From assembly GCF_947242115.1 (NCBI RefSeq), contig NC_074717.1:33892201-33956200 (forward strand): a stretch of 64,000 nucleotides of DNA, in the 5' to 3' direction. Positions 1 to 12,514 of this stretch are shown in pieces; positions within the stretch are counted from its first letter, which is position 1, and every line of letters begins with the position of its first letter. Source of the DNA: Biomphalaria glabrata (lineage: Eukaryota; Mollusca; Gastropoda; Planorbidae). Both the position numbers and the translations under genes were made by a program. Below the pieces are notes generated by a model that did not search any database, was not told the DNA's origin, and saw only the letters and a list, made by a program, of their open reading frames with translations.

Positions 1-166
1 TGACTCGGGTCACTCTAGTTTTCCCTGTTTGCCCCTTCCTATCTCTGCCTGGCTAGGTGCTAATCTCTGTGTTTATTTCTTAACCTAAGTCTCGGTTTAT
101 CTGTAAGATTGTCGCTTCCTTCTAGTTGTGGCCGAAAAGCTTTGCGATTTTACTTTCGTTATATTT

Positions 167-269
<103 letters not shown>

Positions 270-380
270 CATTGAACTTCAAGAAAAACACCAGAGTAGA
301 TCATTTTTCCCCATAAAACTTCACATTTTTAATATCATAAACCTGTTTTTTATTATATAAAGTATATATATATATAGTAT

Positions 381-1305
381 TGTTACGTATTTCTGAATTT
401 TCTGGCTAGATGTATTAGTTGGCACACAAATAAAAACACTGTAAAGAACTTGACGACTAAACTTTCAGTTTCATATAACTTTAATGACTATTAACTCTAA
501 CAATTCGTTACTTGAACATGTAGCGTAGAAGACTGTACAATATCTGTCAGTTTACAGTTAGCTATACTTCGTTGCAATACATCTCTTCACTTCGTTGCAA
601 TTCATCTCTTCTCAACTTTCCTCGAGCCGTATTACACAGAACAGACCAACGACACACTTCCCAGTGTCGCTCCAGGTCTCCTAAAGCTGAACCAAGTCGT
701 ACTCAAGTCTACCGAATCAGAGCCGCACACGTCTTACATCGACTGTATCGACTGTAACGGCTCAAGTCCACTGTAGTTCGCTGTATAGACTTTAACTTTA
801 ACGACAGTAGTCCACTCCAGTTAACTCTACCCTAGTTAACTTACATCGAGTCGTACACATTTCTCTTCCACAGAGCCGCACACGTCTTACACCGTCTGTA
901 TCGACTGTAACGGCTCACTCACGACTCCATACGACTGACTTTCACATTAACTTTCTGGCTTATATAGAGTCCCTAATCGCTTGTCCAAAGTTGCACAAAC
1001 ACTCCTAGTATCCTCTGGAATAACATGTCAGGAAACGTCACATCCTGTCTTTATTTATACACGTAGATTCCAGAAAACACTCGCTGCAGTGTCATCAAGT
1101 CGGGGTCACACGTAGTGACCTTTATCTGTCACTGTTCATTAGTAACTGTCCCCCTACTTAGATCTGTTCGAGCCCTGGAACAACACGTGTGGACACGTCA
1201 CATCCTGTCTTTGTTTGTACATGTAGATTCCAGGGAACACTAGCTGCTGTGTCATCTCGCTGGGGTCATACGTTGACCTCTACCTATCACTGTTCATTTG
1301 TAACA
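381..1305 (-). repeat. 3' LTR (in element orientation)
   Basis: This 925-bp direct repeat is the partner of 3487-4411, with inverted TGTTAC...GTAACA ends. Both LTRs carry an internal duplicated block (CACACGTCTTACA followed by a CTGTATCGACTGTAACGG motif) and a pair of related segments containing GTCACATCCTGTCTTT. Confidence 0.92.
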
Positions 1306-1979
1306 CTGCCCCCTTCTTAGATCTGTTCGTCCCGAACAGATTCTACTTCATCACGATACTGATGAAATCGATCGACGATCAAGTAGGAAGCTTTGGTGGT
1401 TGCTCTCTTCTCAGAGATGTTCTTTCAATCTGGCCGTTGTCCATCTTCTTTCCATAGAAGAATGGGAGCCAAATCCTCATTTTTCAGCAGGTCCTCACAA
1501 ATGTTTTCATCAATCTTGGTATGGAAACATCGACCTTCAGATGACGACATTGGGCACTCTTGTCGAGAAAATTCATCAGCATTCTAACGAGTTCGTGCTT
1601 CACTGGCTGAGTTTTACATTCTCCAGCATCTTTTTACAGAGCTTCTTCAGAGATACACAGGTTCATCACAGTACAGCAATATTCACATGTTCTTCTTACA
1701 ACAGCAACTGACTTTGGGTTTGTACGATGTCTGTTGGGTTGATCTTCTTGTACAGTTCTGTCACAGATGGTTACTCACTACAGTTCTGACATCTTTAAAC
1801 TACTTCTTTTCTGTCCTTCTTGCTTCTGACTTAATTAGCGTTCTTCTAAAACCTTTGTTATACTTCATCAAGCTATTCTCATGAGGAATGTTCTTAAATT
1901 ATTCTTTAGTGGCTTCACACTTTCAACTGATTCGTAAGGCTTTCTTCTTTGGTTTGATGGTCCCGGACATAATCTTTTC

Positions 1980-2115
1980 TAACAACATGGGCTATGGAGT
2001 TTCATTAGTGCAGGTGGGGGTCTATCAGTGGGAGAAGTGGTGGGCTTGTTTTCTAACAATATGGGCTGTGGAGTTTCATCAGTGCAGGTGGGGGTCTATC
2101 AGTGGGAGAAGGGGT
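1980..2115. repeat. Two-copy 73-bp tandem duplication inside the LTR element
   Basis: Two adjacent copies of a segment containing GTGCAGGTGGGGGTCTATCA differ at a few positions. They lie between the gag-like ORF and the pol remnant. Confidence 0.85.
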
Positions 2116-2250
2116 GTTCTTGTATCTTGATCTTGTTGGAGCCATCCACGTTGCACTCTGCATATGTCGCTTTCTCCGCCTCCTCAATTTGATATTTCTT
2201 TGGTTGCGTTGATGTCGTTGTCGTTGTCTTGCTTTCCTGTCGATCAATGC

Positions 2251-3453
2251 CTATGGCAGCGACTTAGCACATAGGAAGGCATTGTATTTCATAGCTGTAG
2301 TCATCAAGACTGTTGATCTAACAAGTTGCTTCAGCATTATTCTTCGATGGGTGCTTTGCGAATGAGCTGCAAGTCCACTTGAAGGCAAGTTGTCAAACAC
2401 GTCATCACCTTCATCCGAGTCTGGAGGACTCGACTGTGGGGCAGGTTGATAACATTCAACGTGCAAAGGTCCCTCAACTTTAGCATCAGTTTCTATTGTA
2501 ATTCCTTGACTATCACCAGGGCTTCTCACGCCTACCTTGATAGCTGTACAAGCTTCTGTTAAGTCTAGAGCTTGTTGGTGTATTTCTTGGCATTCACAGT
2601 CTTCTTGCATAGCTACGTACGTACAGTTCTTGTCAAACGCATGGGTGCAATAATCCAGCTTCGAGTTCCTCTCGTAGACAATGACAGATAGACAGAAGTC
2701 TTTAAGGCCCACAGCAACAGGCTTGGACGCAGACCCAACGTTGTCTTGATCTGTTTGGCTGGTTGAGGTACTCATATCAGGTATATCTGTAGCTAAAGCT
2801 TCGGTCAAACTATAGGTCTCTTCTATTGTTTCTTCAGCGGTCTCATTCTGCTTTTCGTTGAAATAGTAACAGCTACCGTCTCTATTCATTTCTTGTGAGC
2901 CACATTCGTTTGGTTTACTATCACAGTCACAGACAGCACAGCCATCACCAGCATCCCTATCGTAATTGTCAGTATCGCCACATTCTTGGTTGGACAATTG
3001 TTCGCTGTTCATCAATGGTGTAGTTCTTTCATCTGTCGACTCAATCTGATACTGCTGAGTGTTCAGTAGCTCGGTCATTATGATTCTAGTTTGATCTTTT
3101 ATCGTATCTGTTTGTTCTTCTGTCTTGTTGGGCGTGGTAGCTATTTGTTCATTCTCATTCATGGCTTTGATCAACTGGTTAAATGAAGAAAATCTAGTGT
3201 TTATTTCTGATTCTATCTCCTTAATGCTCTCTTTCACCGAGTTCATTTTGTATTGCAAAGTTCTCAGGAGCTCCATCGTATTAGGTTTGATTTCAAATTG
3301 GCAAGTGTCTGGATTCTCATCTTCCTCCAACAGGGCTTGTCTGAGACGTGCTGTTAGCGTTTCCTTATTTCCGTTAAGCTGTAGACCTCTTTCTCGAAGC
3401 TCTTGTCTAAGTTCTTTCATGTCAAGTTCATTAAGAAGTTTGATGGAGCACAT
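2251..3453 (-). CDS. Gag-like ORF with N-terminal SAP domain (LTR element part)
   Basis: This is the main ORF of the short LTR element, about 400 residues if started at the methionine just inside the primer-binding site; an upstream in-frame methionine lies within the LTR and is less likely. Residues about 9-45 fit a SAP motif (helix LDMKELRQELRERGL, then NGNKETLTARLRQALLEE), a short DNA/RNA-binding fold that recurs in retroelement gag proteins. A Glu/Gln-rich helical stretch follows, then a Cys/Asp-rich patch near residues 185-210 and an acidic C-terminal half. No CCHC zinc knuckle or major homology region is obvious. The gag assignment rests on position between primer-binding site and pol remnant; the SAP call rests on the sequence. 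Confidence 0.6.
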   Translation of the reverse strand: MCSIKLLNELDMKELRQELRERGLQLNGNKETLTARLRQALLEEDENPDTCQFEIKPNTMELLRTLQYKMNSVKESIKEIESEINTRFSSFNQLIKAMNENEQIATTPNKTEEQTDTIKDQTRIIMTELLNTQQYQIESTDERTTPLMNSEQLSNQECGDTDNYDRDAGDGCAVCDCDSKPNECGSQEMNRDGSCYYFNEKQNETAEETIEETYSLTEALATDIPDMSTSTSQTDQDNVGSASKPVAVGLKDFCLSVIVYERNSKLDYCTHAFDKNCTYVAMQEDCECQEIHQQALDLTEACTAIKVGVRSPGDSQGITIETDAKVEGPLHVECYQPAPQSSPPDSDEGDDVFDNLPSSGLAAHSQSTHRRIMLKQLVRSTVLMTTAMKYNAFLCAKSLP

Positions 3454-3486
3454 TCTAGCCAGAAAGATCCCACTTCTGACACCAAT

Positions 3487-4411
3487 TGTTACGTATTTCT
3501 GAATTTTCTGGCTAGATGTATTAGTTGGCACACAAATAAAAACACTGTAAAGAACTTGACGACTAAACTTTCAGTTTCATATAACTTTAATGACTATTAA
3601 CTCTAACAATTCGTTACTTGAACATGTAGCGTAGAAGACTGTACAATATCTGTCAGTTTACAGTTAGCTATACTTCGTTGCAATACATCTCTTCACTTCG
3701 TTGCAATTCATCTCTTCTCAACTTTCCTCGAGCCGTATTACACAGAACAGACCAACGACACACTTCCCAGTGTCGCTCCAGGTCTCCTAAAGCTGAACCA
3801 AGTCGTACTCAAGTCTACCGAATCAGAGCCGCACACGTCTTACATCGACTGTATCGACTGTAACGGCTCAAGTCCACTGTAGTTCGCTGTATAGACTTTA
3901 ACTTTAACGACAGTAGTCCACTCCAGTTAACTCTACCCTAGTTAACTTACATCGAGTCGTACACATTTCTCTTCCACAGAGCCGCACACGTCTTACACCG
4001 TCTGTATCGACTGTAACGGCTCACTCACGACTCCATACGACTGACTTTCACATTAACTTTCTGGCTTATATAGAGTCCCTAATCGCTTGTCCAAAGTTGC
4101 ACAAACACTCCTAGTATCCTCTGGAATAACATGTCAGGAAACGTCACATCCTGTCTTTATTTATACACGTAGATTCCAGAAAACACTCGCTGCAGTGTCA
4201 TCAAGTCGGGGTCACACGTAGTGACCTTTATCTGTCACTGTTCATTAGTAACTGTCCCCCTACTTAGATCTGTTCGTGCCCTGGAACAACACGTGTGGAC
4301 ACGTCACATCCTGTCTTTGTTTGTACATGTAGATTCCAGGGAACACTAGCTGCTGTGTCATCTCGCTGGGGTCATACGTTGACCTCTACCTATCACTGTT
4401 CATTTGTAACA
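3487..4411 (-). repeat. 5' LTR (in element orientation)
   Basis: This 925-bp direct repeat has the same length and termini as 381-1305 and is nearly identical to it. In the element's orientation it lies directly before the primer-binding site. Confidence 0.92.
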
Positions 4412-6010
4412 CTATGTAGGCCTATATGTCCTACACAGGAATCAACATAGTTTATCCAATCTTTATGTAAATTAGTATGAATATTCTTTAGATCATTGCA
4501 GATGTAGTATATGTTAGATCCGCTCCATCACCTTCACCATAGGCAAGCCGTGTATTTCTGAATACATAAATATTAAAGATCTATAGCTATTGTAGGCTAT
4601 CAATATATGTACAAATAAGAAAACTATTGTCTGAATGTTAATCAAGTTTTTCTTGTTAAACAGATATCGGAATTTTATTTTTAGAAAGTTCTTTCACTTA
4701 ACGTCTTAACCAATCCCAACACGCTCAATAGACAATTGAACATTAATTTTTAAAATTATTATTTTATTAGCCATTTATTTATTTTCAGCTATTTATGCAT
4801 AGTGTAAATCTTTTGTTTGCCTAGGTTGTGGCAAAAAATGTAGGTCACAGTTAGATCTCTGTAGCCACCTGACGTATTGCACTCTTCCTAAATTAAAAGG
4901 TTAACTGTTTGTTGTTTGGCCTTATATCTTATAACTGACGACGTTTATTGATGATTTTCAAAGAAAGTAGGGTTATCATCAAGTTAAACATTTACAAATG
5001 TCATACCTTTCTTGTGTATTTAGTGAAACAAGAGAGATTAGAGTTGTATTTATTTATTTTCTTGATCATATAGATTTCTATGTTTTGACACGAAATGTTT
5101 CTTTATCAGAAGTAATCGCTGATAGTGCATATGCAAATTTATTGAGTATTTTCAAAGGAAAAAGAAAGATTTTCTAACTTTGGAGTCTTTGTTAATGTCA
5201 ATAATCTTTTGTTAAGTATGGATTAAAAAAGAGATTAGATTTATCAAGCTTTAAAGTTTCGCCGGTCAAACTTTGTGTTTTAAGTGATAGACAAACATCC
5301 GCCACATTCTTTAATATTGTTATTATTATTATTGAACATTTCAACTCGAGCATTATCAACATAAATATGTAAAAACAAAAGTCCAAAGGGTACAGATAAA
5401 GTGGTACAGCTTTTAGAATATTGTCATATGTGTAACGATCTTCTGATTTTCCTAGTTTAAATGTCCGAAAAAAAAATGAACGATAAAAGATTTACTGTTA
5501 CAGGGGAGAACAATTTTATACAAAATTCAATAAACCTACTTATAAGAAATTAAGTGTTGAGTGTCATTTGTGTGTCCTGTTCGTTTGTTTGCAGGTGGTG
5601 AAGGCCTCGTGGCCTAAACACATATACCTTGTTTTTACTTTGGTCCAGTAGGGTTTCTTTTATGTATATTTATTGTATTTTTTAAATTAATGTCGGCCCT
5701 ACTAAAAGAAGCCACTGTAAATTACAAAATGACTTAGGTGTTTCTTTTTTAGGGATTAGTCCTCGATTGGCCTTCCTTTGATTTTAGGTTTTTCATGACC
5801 TCCATAAATATTAATTTTTTTTTTTTTGCTTCAATGTCACATGAGGCATGCTGTAGATCATGCTATAAATATATTTTGGATATACCCTTAACAAAAAATT
5901 AAGACTAAATCATTGTACTATCCAACGTTGGTTACTATTCCATAGATTAACACTTCATTGGGAATATCCGTTGTTTTTGTTTTTTTTTTTGGACTGGGTA
6001 GTTTCTATTA
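4412..6010. other. AT-rich stretch without a gene; one LINE tail fragment
   Basis: No supported ORF. At 4813-4895 on the plus strand is a fragment matching the C-terminal zinc-finger tail of the LINE family seen at 51400-52370 (CxxC then spaced Cys/His, followed by a short AT-rich end). A small (TTA)n run lies near 5318-5333 and a T-tract near 5815-5828. Confidence 0.6.
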
Positions 6011-7428
6011 CGACCAAAGTCTTATCTTATCTTATATAATACAGACGTTACTTCAAAAAAGAAGATGATTACGTCCTACGCGTCATGCATTTAGTCATGC
6101 ATATTAACCAATGACTTAAATTCTGCCAAGTCACTGGTTTTCCTGGCTAGCTCAGGCAACCCATTCCTTGCTCTAATAGCACTAGGGAAGAAGGAGTATT
6201 TGTACAAATTTGTCCTAGCATATGGGACGAGGAATGTGCCTTTATCTTTGTGTCTTTCAGAGTATTTTATTAAATTTTGTTTTTGTATTTGAAGATTATG
6301 GTTCAGTGTTTTATGTATGATTGCTACTTTACTTTTGAGCCTTCTGTCCTGAAGGCTTTCTAAATTTAGTGATTTTGCTAAAGGTGTTACTCTAGTCAAA
6401 TGTGAATATTCGTTTGTTATGAATCGCACTGCTCTATTTTGTGTCTGTTCTAGTTTCTTAATGTTTTCTTGAGTTGAGGGGTCCCAAACAGAGGATGCAT
6501 ATTCTATTATTGGCCTAACCAAGGTTAAATAACATTTTAGTTTTATGTTCTAATTTGATTTATAGAAATTTCTTTTAATAAATCCTAATGTTTTGTTTGA
6601 TTTTTTTGTAGTTTCATCAATATGTGGATTCCATGACAGTTTTTCATTTATTATAACACCTAGGTATTTTGCGTTTTTAGTCTGTGTTACTGGTTTGCCA
6701 TGAATAAGATAAGTGGAATTAATTTGTTTTAGTTTTTTTGTTACTCTTAACAACTGACATTTTTCTGGGTGGAAAGACATGCTCCAATTTGATTCCCATT
6801 TCTGTAATTCATCTAATTCTCTTTGTAAAATATCTGTGTCTTGTGTTGTTTTTATTGTTCTATATATTATGCAATCGTCTGCAAATAATCTGACTTTTGT
6901 TCCTTAAGTAATGCAATTTGGTAAATCATTTATGTAAATTAAAAATAGTAGTGGACCCAAGACTGTTCCTTGAGGTACACCTGAGTTTACTGTTATCGGT
7001 GTTGATTTAGAGCCATTTATTATTACAGTTTGTTCTCTCCCTATCAGAAACTCTTTAATCCACTGATGCAGTGGACCATTAATGCCGAAATATTTTAATT
7101 TTTTAAGCAAACTATGGTGGTGAACTTTGTCAAAAGCCTTAGAAAAATCTAGTAAGATAGCATCTATTTGTTCACTATTATCTAAACCTTTTGAAAAATC
7201 ATCAATTAGTCCTATTAGTTGTGTTTCACATGATCTATATTTCCTAAAGCCATGTTGGTATGGTGTGAGGACATTATGTTTGTCTAAGTGGTTTATGATG
7301 TTGCTACATATTATGTGTTCTAGGATTTTACATGTGATGCTGGTAAGTGATACTGGTCTGTAGTTTCCTGGGTCAGATTTTTCTCCTTTTTTAAATAGGA
7401 GATGAGTATGCAAGGTGTACCAATGCAT
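6011..7428 (-). mobile_element. 5'-truncated LINE, Jockey/CR1-type reverse transcriptase
   Basis: The minus strand encodes the non-LTR reverse transcriptase core: NYRPVSLTS, HGFRKYRSCETQL, AILLDFSKAFDKVHH, SGVPQGTVLGPLLFLIYIND, a FADD catalytic box near 6860, then KYLGVIINEKLSWNPHID and the C-terminal RPIIEYASSVWDP ... RAVRFI segment typical of Jockey/CR1-superfamily elements. The frame is continuous over about 470 codons apart from two in-frame stops (near 6905 and 6549). The 5' part, including any endonuclease, is missing. The 3' end is a TAAGATAAGATAA microsatellite (6016-6040 region), not poly(A). A sister copy lies at 33670-35693 and tail fragments at 25487-25535 and 29575-29705. Confidence 0.88.
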
Positions 7429-10400
7429 GCCTTAGGTCGTCATCCGGTATTTCCATATCAAGGCGTTTTTTTTTTTCTGTACAGATATTAGAGCATTGTC
7501 GTTTAGATAGATATCTACGAACACAATCCTATATCCCCCCCCCACCGCCTTACACATACTCATACGAACACACGTTGACAGAGTCATATTCAGTAGGTCA
7601 AAAGTTATTGATACCAACATGTCCCTTCGACTTACTGCTGTTCATATATAACTTAGAAATCATTGATTTACCCTACATATTTTGAATTTCTTTCTCCATT
7701 TGAATAAAACATTTGGAAAACAGATTGAATGTTACTTATGCATTGACTTAGAATATTTCTTTGGGACATGAACTATAGGGCGCGTCCCGCAATGACGTCA
7801 ATGACCCTGGAATAACTAGTTCACATGAAAGACTTTCTGCGTGCATGTAAATCTGGAGAGGACAGATTTAAAACTCTTGGTCTAAATTGCTATTTAAACG
7901 TCAAATGTTTGGGCGTGTATGTGTGTGTAGAGAGGGGGGGACTTAAATGTTCGCAAGAGGATCACTAATACTTGACGAGAAGCAACACGCCTTTTTGTAT
8001 ATTCCTAAATGGGAATCGGCTCTATAAAACTTGTAGGTAACCGCTGCCGTTATAACGCCTACATTTACCGATAAAAACTGCAGGGTGTCGTTCTCAGTGC
8101 GTGACGTACAGGCATTGCTCTAATTACCTGCGTGGTAAGAAACTATGTGTGTGTGTGTGTGTTCCTTTAACCCATCTAATCGGTAGACCATGATCAGGTC
8201 AAGTGCCGTACAAAGGATGGTCTGTGGGAGTTCACTAGGTGGGCAAATCGAAACACGGTTACATACCATCCACCCCACTTGAAACTCTGTCCGTTGCGTC
8301 AGCGTGGAAACCCACTAAATGGCCCGTGACATGATTGGGGAAGCATGTCATTAAACTAGTCAAAGACTGAGAAGCAATGTTATCATTTAACTTTTGAACA
8401 CAGTGGTTTATACCCACGGCCACTGGTTCTCGCGTTGTTATAGCCTTCTGTCGTGTTTCTGTATCACTTTGTTCCTGACTACTTTTCACGTGTTCCTTCA
8501 CGACACAAGAACTTTCGTTCCTTTTTTGCCCCTTTACTTCTTATTTTCTTATATTTTTTTTCTTATACTTTAATTTCTTACTTGCTTTCCCTATTTTTTT
8601 TTCTTCTTTCTCTCTCTCTCTCTCTCTCTCCCTTTCTCTCCTTTCTCATTCTTCTGGCCACTTTACTTCACTAAATGAGTGAATAATCTTCCTTTATTTT
8701 GTTACTTTCTTTCCTATTCTTTGTTGTTGTTCTTGTTATTATCTACTTGTTTGTTTTCATTCTTTGTGTTTTATTTCATTTCCCTTTCACTTTCATCCCC
8801 GCCCCCCCCGCTCTCATTAAATCACTGAGTTTTAGATTGGATCTGTGATCTTCTGCTATTTTCACTTTTTTCTCAGCCTCGACCAGGTGTCTTGACGATC
8901 ATGTGGGCTATGAGGTGGGGGTATGCCAAGAGGTGTTTCTAAAGGTGAATAAATAGTCTGGTCCTTTCCAAACAGTGCAAGAGAGATCACTTGTGTTCTA
9001 GATCTAGATGTCTAGGTCTGGGCACAGACTGTTTTAAAATGTTTTTCTTTTGAGTGCTTACTCAGTTACCATCATTATATATAGTCTCTAAAAATGTTCT
9101 TTTACAGTCCATCGCTTCACTCTCGTTGTTCATTTTTAATAATACCATTTCAAATGAGTTTGTTTTCATGTTGTTTTATTTTAAACTGGTCAAAGTTCGT
9201 ATTCCATGTTCTGTTTGAAAGTATAGATCTACAATATTTTGTATTTCACGCGAGTTTTTTTTTCCACAAATTAGGTAAATATGCAAAAAGTGTTATGATA
9301 CTAACAGAAGCACTCTGTGTATTTACACACACTCACACACACAGTTACCGGGGGGGGGGGGTAACACATAAGATGTTGTATTTAAAAGCGTCAGTGTCTC
9401 TCTTTAATTAGAAGTGGTAGTTTGACCTCTGCACAAAGGTCTGACGCATATGATGTGTAAATTGCGTGTGTTAATTAGTGGTTAATTAGCGGATAGTGTG
9501 ACATTACTCTGGTTGGGTTGTTACGTATATCTGTTTCACCCCATTTCCCTAAGTTCATTTCCGTTTTCTGTTCTTTGTGCTGAGACCAATGTGAAGGTTA
9601 CACTCCGGCAGTCCGTTACTAGAGCACATTGTCTGTCTATGGGACAGATGTCCTCCTCTTCAAAGTCCGTAAGCCTTTTCCGGACACCTGTCAGCAGGTG
9701 TCACGAGACTATCGGCCCCATTTCTCCACAGCCACCACCAACACCTGTGTTTTTCTTTATTCTCCCTCCCCTCCCATATCTTTTCACCATCGCCTGTTCG
9801 TTACGTGACTCACTCTGGTATACTTAGATCTGTGAATACAATGTAGTACTATTGACATTGTGTAGCTAACATCACAAAAATAATTGAAACATCAGCCTTT
9901 TCCTAATACATTTGGAATGAAAGGTGAGTCCCAGCAGGACTAAGACACTTTCGATTTATTTGTTTAGTAACATTGTAGTATATGAATGATATCTTCCCTA
10001 ACCTCGCTGTGTCATCACGACACTCACCTGTACATCCACGTTATTGTTTACCCAAGCAGTAGACTCAACATAACCTTGAGGTCCGAGGATGAGTAATTAA
10101 TTTGTGACTCACCTTTTTTTTTGCATAAACCTACTTAAAAAAAAAAGAAAGTCACACCAGACGATCTAGATATATTTTTTTGTTTTGTCATAGAGATGAC
10201 TCAAAACGAATCATTTACATCTACGCTTTAATATTTCATACATTTCATGTGCCTTCTATACTGTAGTGAGTAGGTGGTATAGTTCCACTACGTTTTGATA
10301 GTTATTGCAGTTTAATTCACAAATATATCACATTTCATTGTTAATGAAGATAATTATGCAGCTCTAGCCATTAATGACATTTGCCAGTTTGGTTCCGTTA

Positions 10401-11417
10401 TAAGTCTACCGAGCAAAATGTTCTGTTTTTTTTTAAACAAATGTTAGCTGGGGGATTGTCTAGGAAAGTCAATGATGACCTCTTTGAATTTACAATCAGC
10501 GATGTCAGAATTTCGTCTTCTTAAGGAAAGACTTACAAAAAAAGTCCTTAAATTGAAATAGTGTGGGTCGATCGAAATCGACACCTGTTTTTTTATGCCT
10601 CGTTGACCTACATTTTAATTACGTAAGCACAAGCTTTGACCTAATTAGTTATCTTTGCGACCTTTTAAATGTTTCTCCAGTCCGCCCTCTGGATTCGTTT
10701 TTTTCTATGTTAAACTAATTAGGGTGCCCTTTATTATAAATGTATCAAGTTCTCTTTTTCATGACAGTTAGTATTCTTATCAAAATGTTTGTTAAACAAA
10801 CATTGATTTTAAAGCATTTTATAAGTCTAGTACTTTGGCTTTAAAAGCAACACAAATATTGTCAGTGAATAAAAATCAGCTTTATAAAAAAAATAAAATC
10901 AGTGTGTACACTTGTCACTCGTTTTATGTCCGGCTTAAGTGGGTCACGATTTATCAATCATAAACTCTGGTTTAGATATACACATAGGCCCTATAGGCCT
11001 CAGTGCAGTTGACGCAGAGAATATCCGGTTATGTTTTTATAACCTAGTGATGGCTTTAATTAGATCTCAAATAGAAAACACTCACGGGGGTAGAAGGGAC
11101 GAAAGAGCTTCAATACATGTGTTTTTTTCTTCAAATTGGACGTTTTCTAAATCTCTAGTATCCTCTGTGTTTATTCAAAAGCCGAAATAATGACTTCCTT
11201 TTTCTTGCTTCAACCTTAACTATAGCAGTCCTACATCCTGTACATGGGTTTAATACATTTCCGTAAGTGAACAACAACAACAAAGGTTACTTCGTGAATG
11301 TTTCTTTTCTCTAGGTATTGATACTAATTGCTAGTAACATAAACATGTGTCTTTGATTATCAATTTAGGCTACATTGACATGGTCTTTTAAATCTTTCTA
11401 CTTTTTTTTCCCTCCAG
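7429..11417. other. Gene-free, low-complexity flank upstream of the tail-anchored protein gene
   Basis: I see no supportable coding gene. Contents: a short (GT)n at 8147-8162, a T/C-rich tract with (TC)n around 8600-8645, a (CA)n plus G-run at about 9329-9361, C- and G-homopolymers, and scattered AGATCTAGAT words. Short ORFs here (for example 8259-8501 minus, 9094-9411 plus) have compositions expected of chance frames. Upstream exons of the gene at 11526 could lie here but I cannot place them. Confidence 0.55.
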
Positions 11418-11525
11418 TTTTGTGAAATTCTAAAGAATTGAAACTCAAAAGACGCTATAAAGAAGTTATTGACATATCTATATAGATATTATTCAAGAGA
11501 CTAGACCTCATAAAACGTTAACAGA
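11418..11525 (+). other. Probable 5' untranslated exon sequence and its splice acceptor
   Basis: A pyrimidine-rich tract ending CTTTTTTTTCCCTCCAG at 11401-11417 is a strong 3' splice site about 110 bp before the first ATG. This suggests that the leader is spliced and that at least one non-coding exon lies upstream. Confidence 0.5.
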
Positions 11526-12514
11526 ATGGATATGAACTCAATATTTAGCAGCAAATATTTCCTGGAAGGTCAGACTGCTTCATTTGATTTGGAGTCGCCT
11601 AATACAAGGTCACAACCTTTTGGTACAAGTCGTTTGCACCTTGACTTGTACAAGGGAGACAAAGCAGAATATGACGAAGTAGATTTGATATCTGAGTGCT
11701 CTTACCCTGGCGCCTATGTGCCAGGTAAATTTCTGCAGATATGCGACATGACTCCAGATGCCAGCAAAGACACGTTGATATGGCCAGTCTCTTTAAGTGG
11801 GACAGTGCGAAGTGAATTAGAACCCAAACAGATTATTACTGGACAGTCCAGTCAAGTCAGTGAAGATGTCTATTCTCAAAGACAGGTAGGCCTAATTATT
11901 GAATAATAAATAATTTAGCCAGTAAATCTTCACTGTTATAATTTTAGAACCATGGAAGCTAGCTTTCATTGATATTCATAAAGTTAACATAGGTGCTAAA
12001 AGAAATTGGCTTCTTTAGTGAAATAAAAGTTTATTGTTATCAATCAGACTACCAACTTTTTTACATATTGTATTTATGTACAAGAAACTGTAAAGATTAT
12101 ACAGCTCTTAGTGATTGGATGATGTGGCTTAGGAGCAGAGTCATTTCTCAGCTGATGGTCAATATCATAATATTTAAACCTACCAATGACCAAGGCTTTG
12201 ATCAGGATGAAGACATTCATCTTGATCAAATGAATGCCCAAAAAGTGGTCTCTGAATACTTAGAGAAATTGTTTGCTGTCAACTAATAGTTTACTAAATA
12301 CATTTAGATCTCAATTTGAAATGAAGTTAAATTACTTTAAAAGAATAAAAACGAATCAACAATTCTCAATTATTTAAAAGTATAAATTTTTCTTCTTCAG
12401 GTTTCTCGCAGGCATCAACGATTTTCACTTCAGAATCCAAAATATTTTGTTCCTCTTGTCGTCTGCATTATTGTTGCACTATTTGCCCTTGGCGGATTAG
12501 CAGCAGTTATTTAA
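11526..12514 (+). CDS. Two-exon gene, tail-anchored membrane protein of unknown function
   Basis: Exons 11526-11885 and 12401-12514 join in phase 0 across a GT-AG intron (CAG|GTAGGC ... TTCTTCTTCAG|GTT), giving 157 residues. Residues 1-120 are soluble and acidic, with no recognised domain and no signal peptide. A basic patch (SRRHQRF) follows, then a single hydrophobic helix of about 22 residues (PLVVCIIVALFALGGLAAVI) ending exactly at the stop codon. That layout is a tail-anchored protein: N-terminus in the cytosol, C-terminal helix inserted after translation in ER, outer mitochondrial or vesicle membrane. I do not recognise the family. The ATG was chosen as the first in the ORF, after a spliced leader. 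A stop-free stretch in the intron (11993-12286) may be an alternative last exon. Gene reality rests on the clean splice sites and the terminal helix. Confidence 0.7.
11993..12289 (+). other. Possible alternative last exon (soluble isoform) within the intron
   Basis: A stop-free run of 97 codons follows an AG at 11991-11992 and is in phase with the donor at 11885, so splicing there would replace the membrane anchor with about 97 residues. The C-terminal half (FDQDEDIHLDQMNAQKVVSEYLEK) has a coding-like, polar helical composition unlike translated intron. The acceptor tract is weak (few pyrimidines) and the intron would be only 107 nt. Confidence 0.35.

Larger units (their letters stand above)
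381..4411 (-). mobile_element. Young short LTR retroelement, gypsy-related, pol mostly absent
   Basis: Two direct repeats of 925 bp (381-1305 and 3487-4411) begin TGTTAC and end GTAACA and are almost identical; I noticed about one difference, so insertion is recent. Read on the minus strand, the upstream LTR (3487-4411) is followed by a primer-binding site TGGTGTCAGAAGTGGGAT (3467-3484, tRNA-Leu type) and the downstream LTR is preceded by a purine tract AGAAGGGGGCAG (1306-1317). The internal region is only about 2.2 kb: a gag-like ORF followed by a short stretch resembling the linker between RNase H and integrase of gypsy pol. No protease, reverse transcriptase or integrase core is visible, so it looks like a broken, deletion-derived element that would need enzymes in trans. 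A clean target duplication is not evident. Confidence 0.9.

Noticed and set aside
8259-8501. 80-codon minus-strand ORF
   Set aside because: No homology recognised, no splice context or poly(A) signal, and a length expected by chance.
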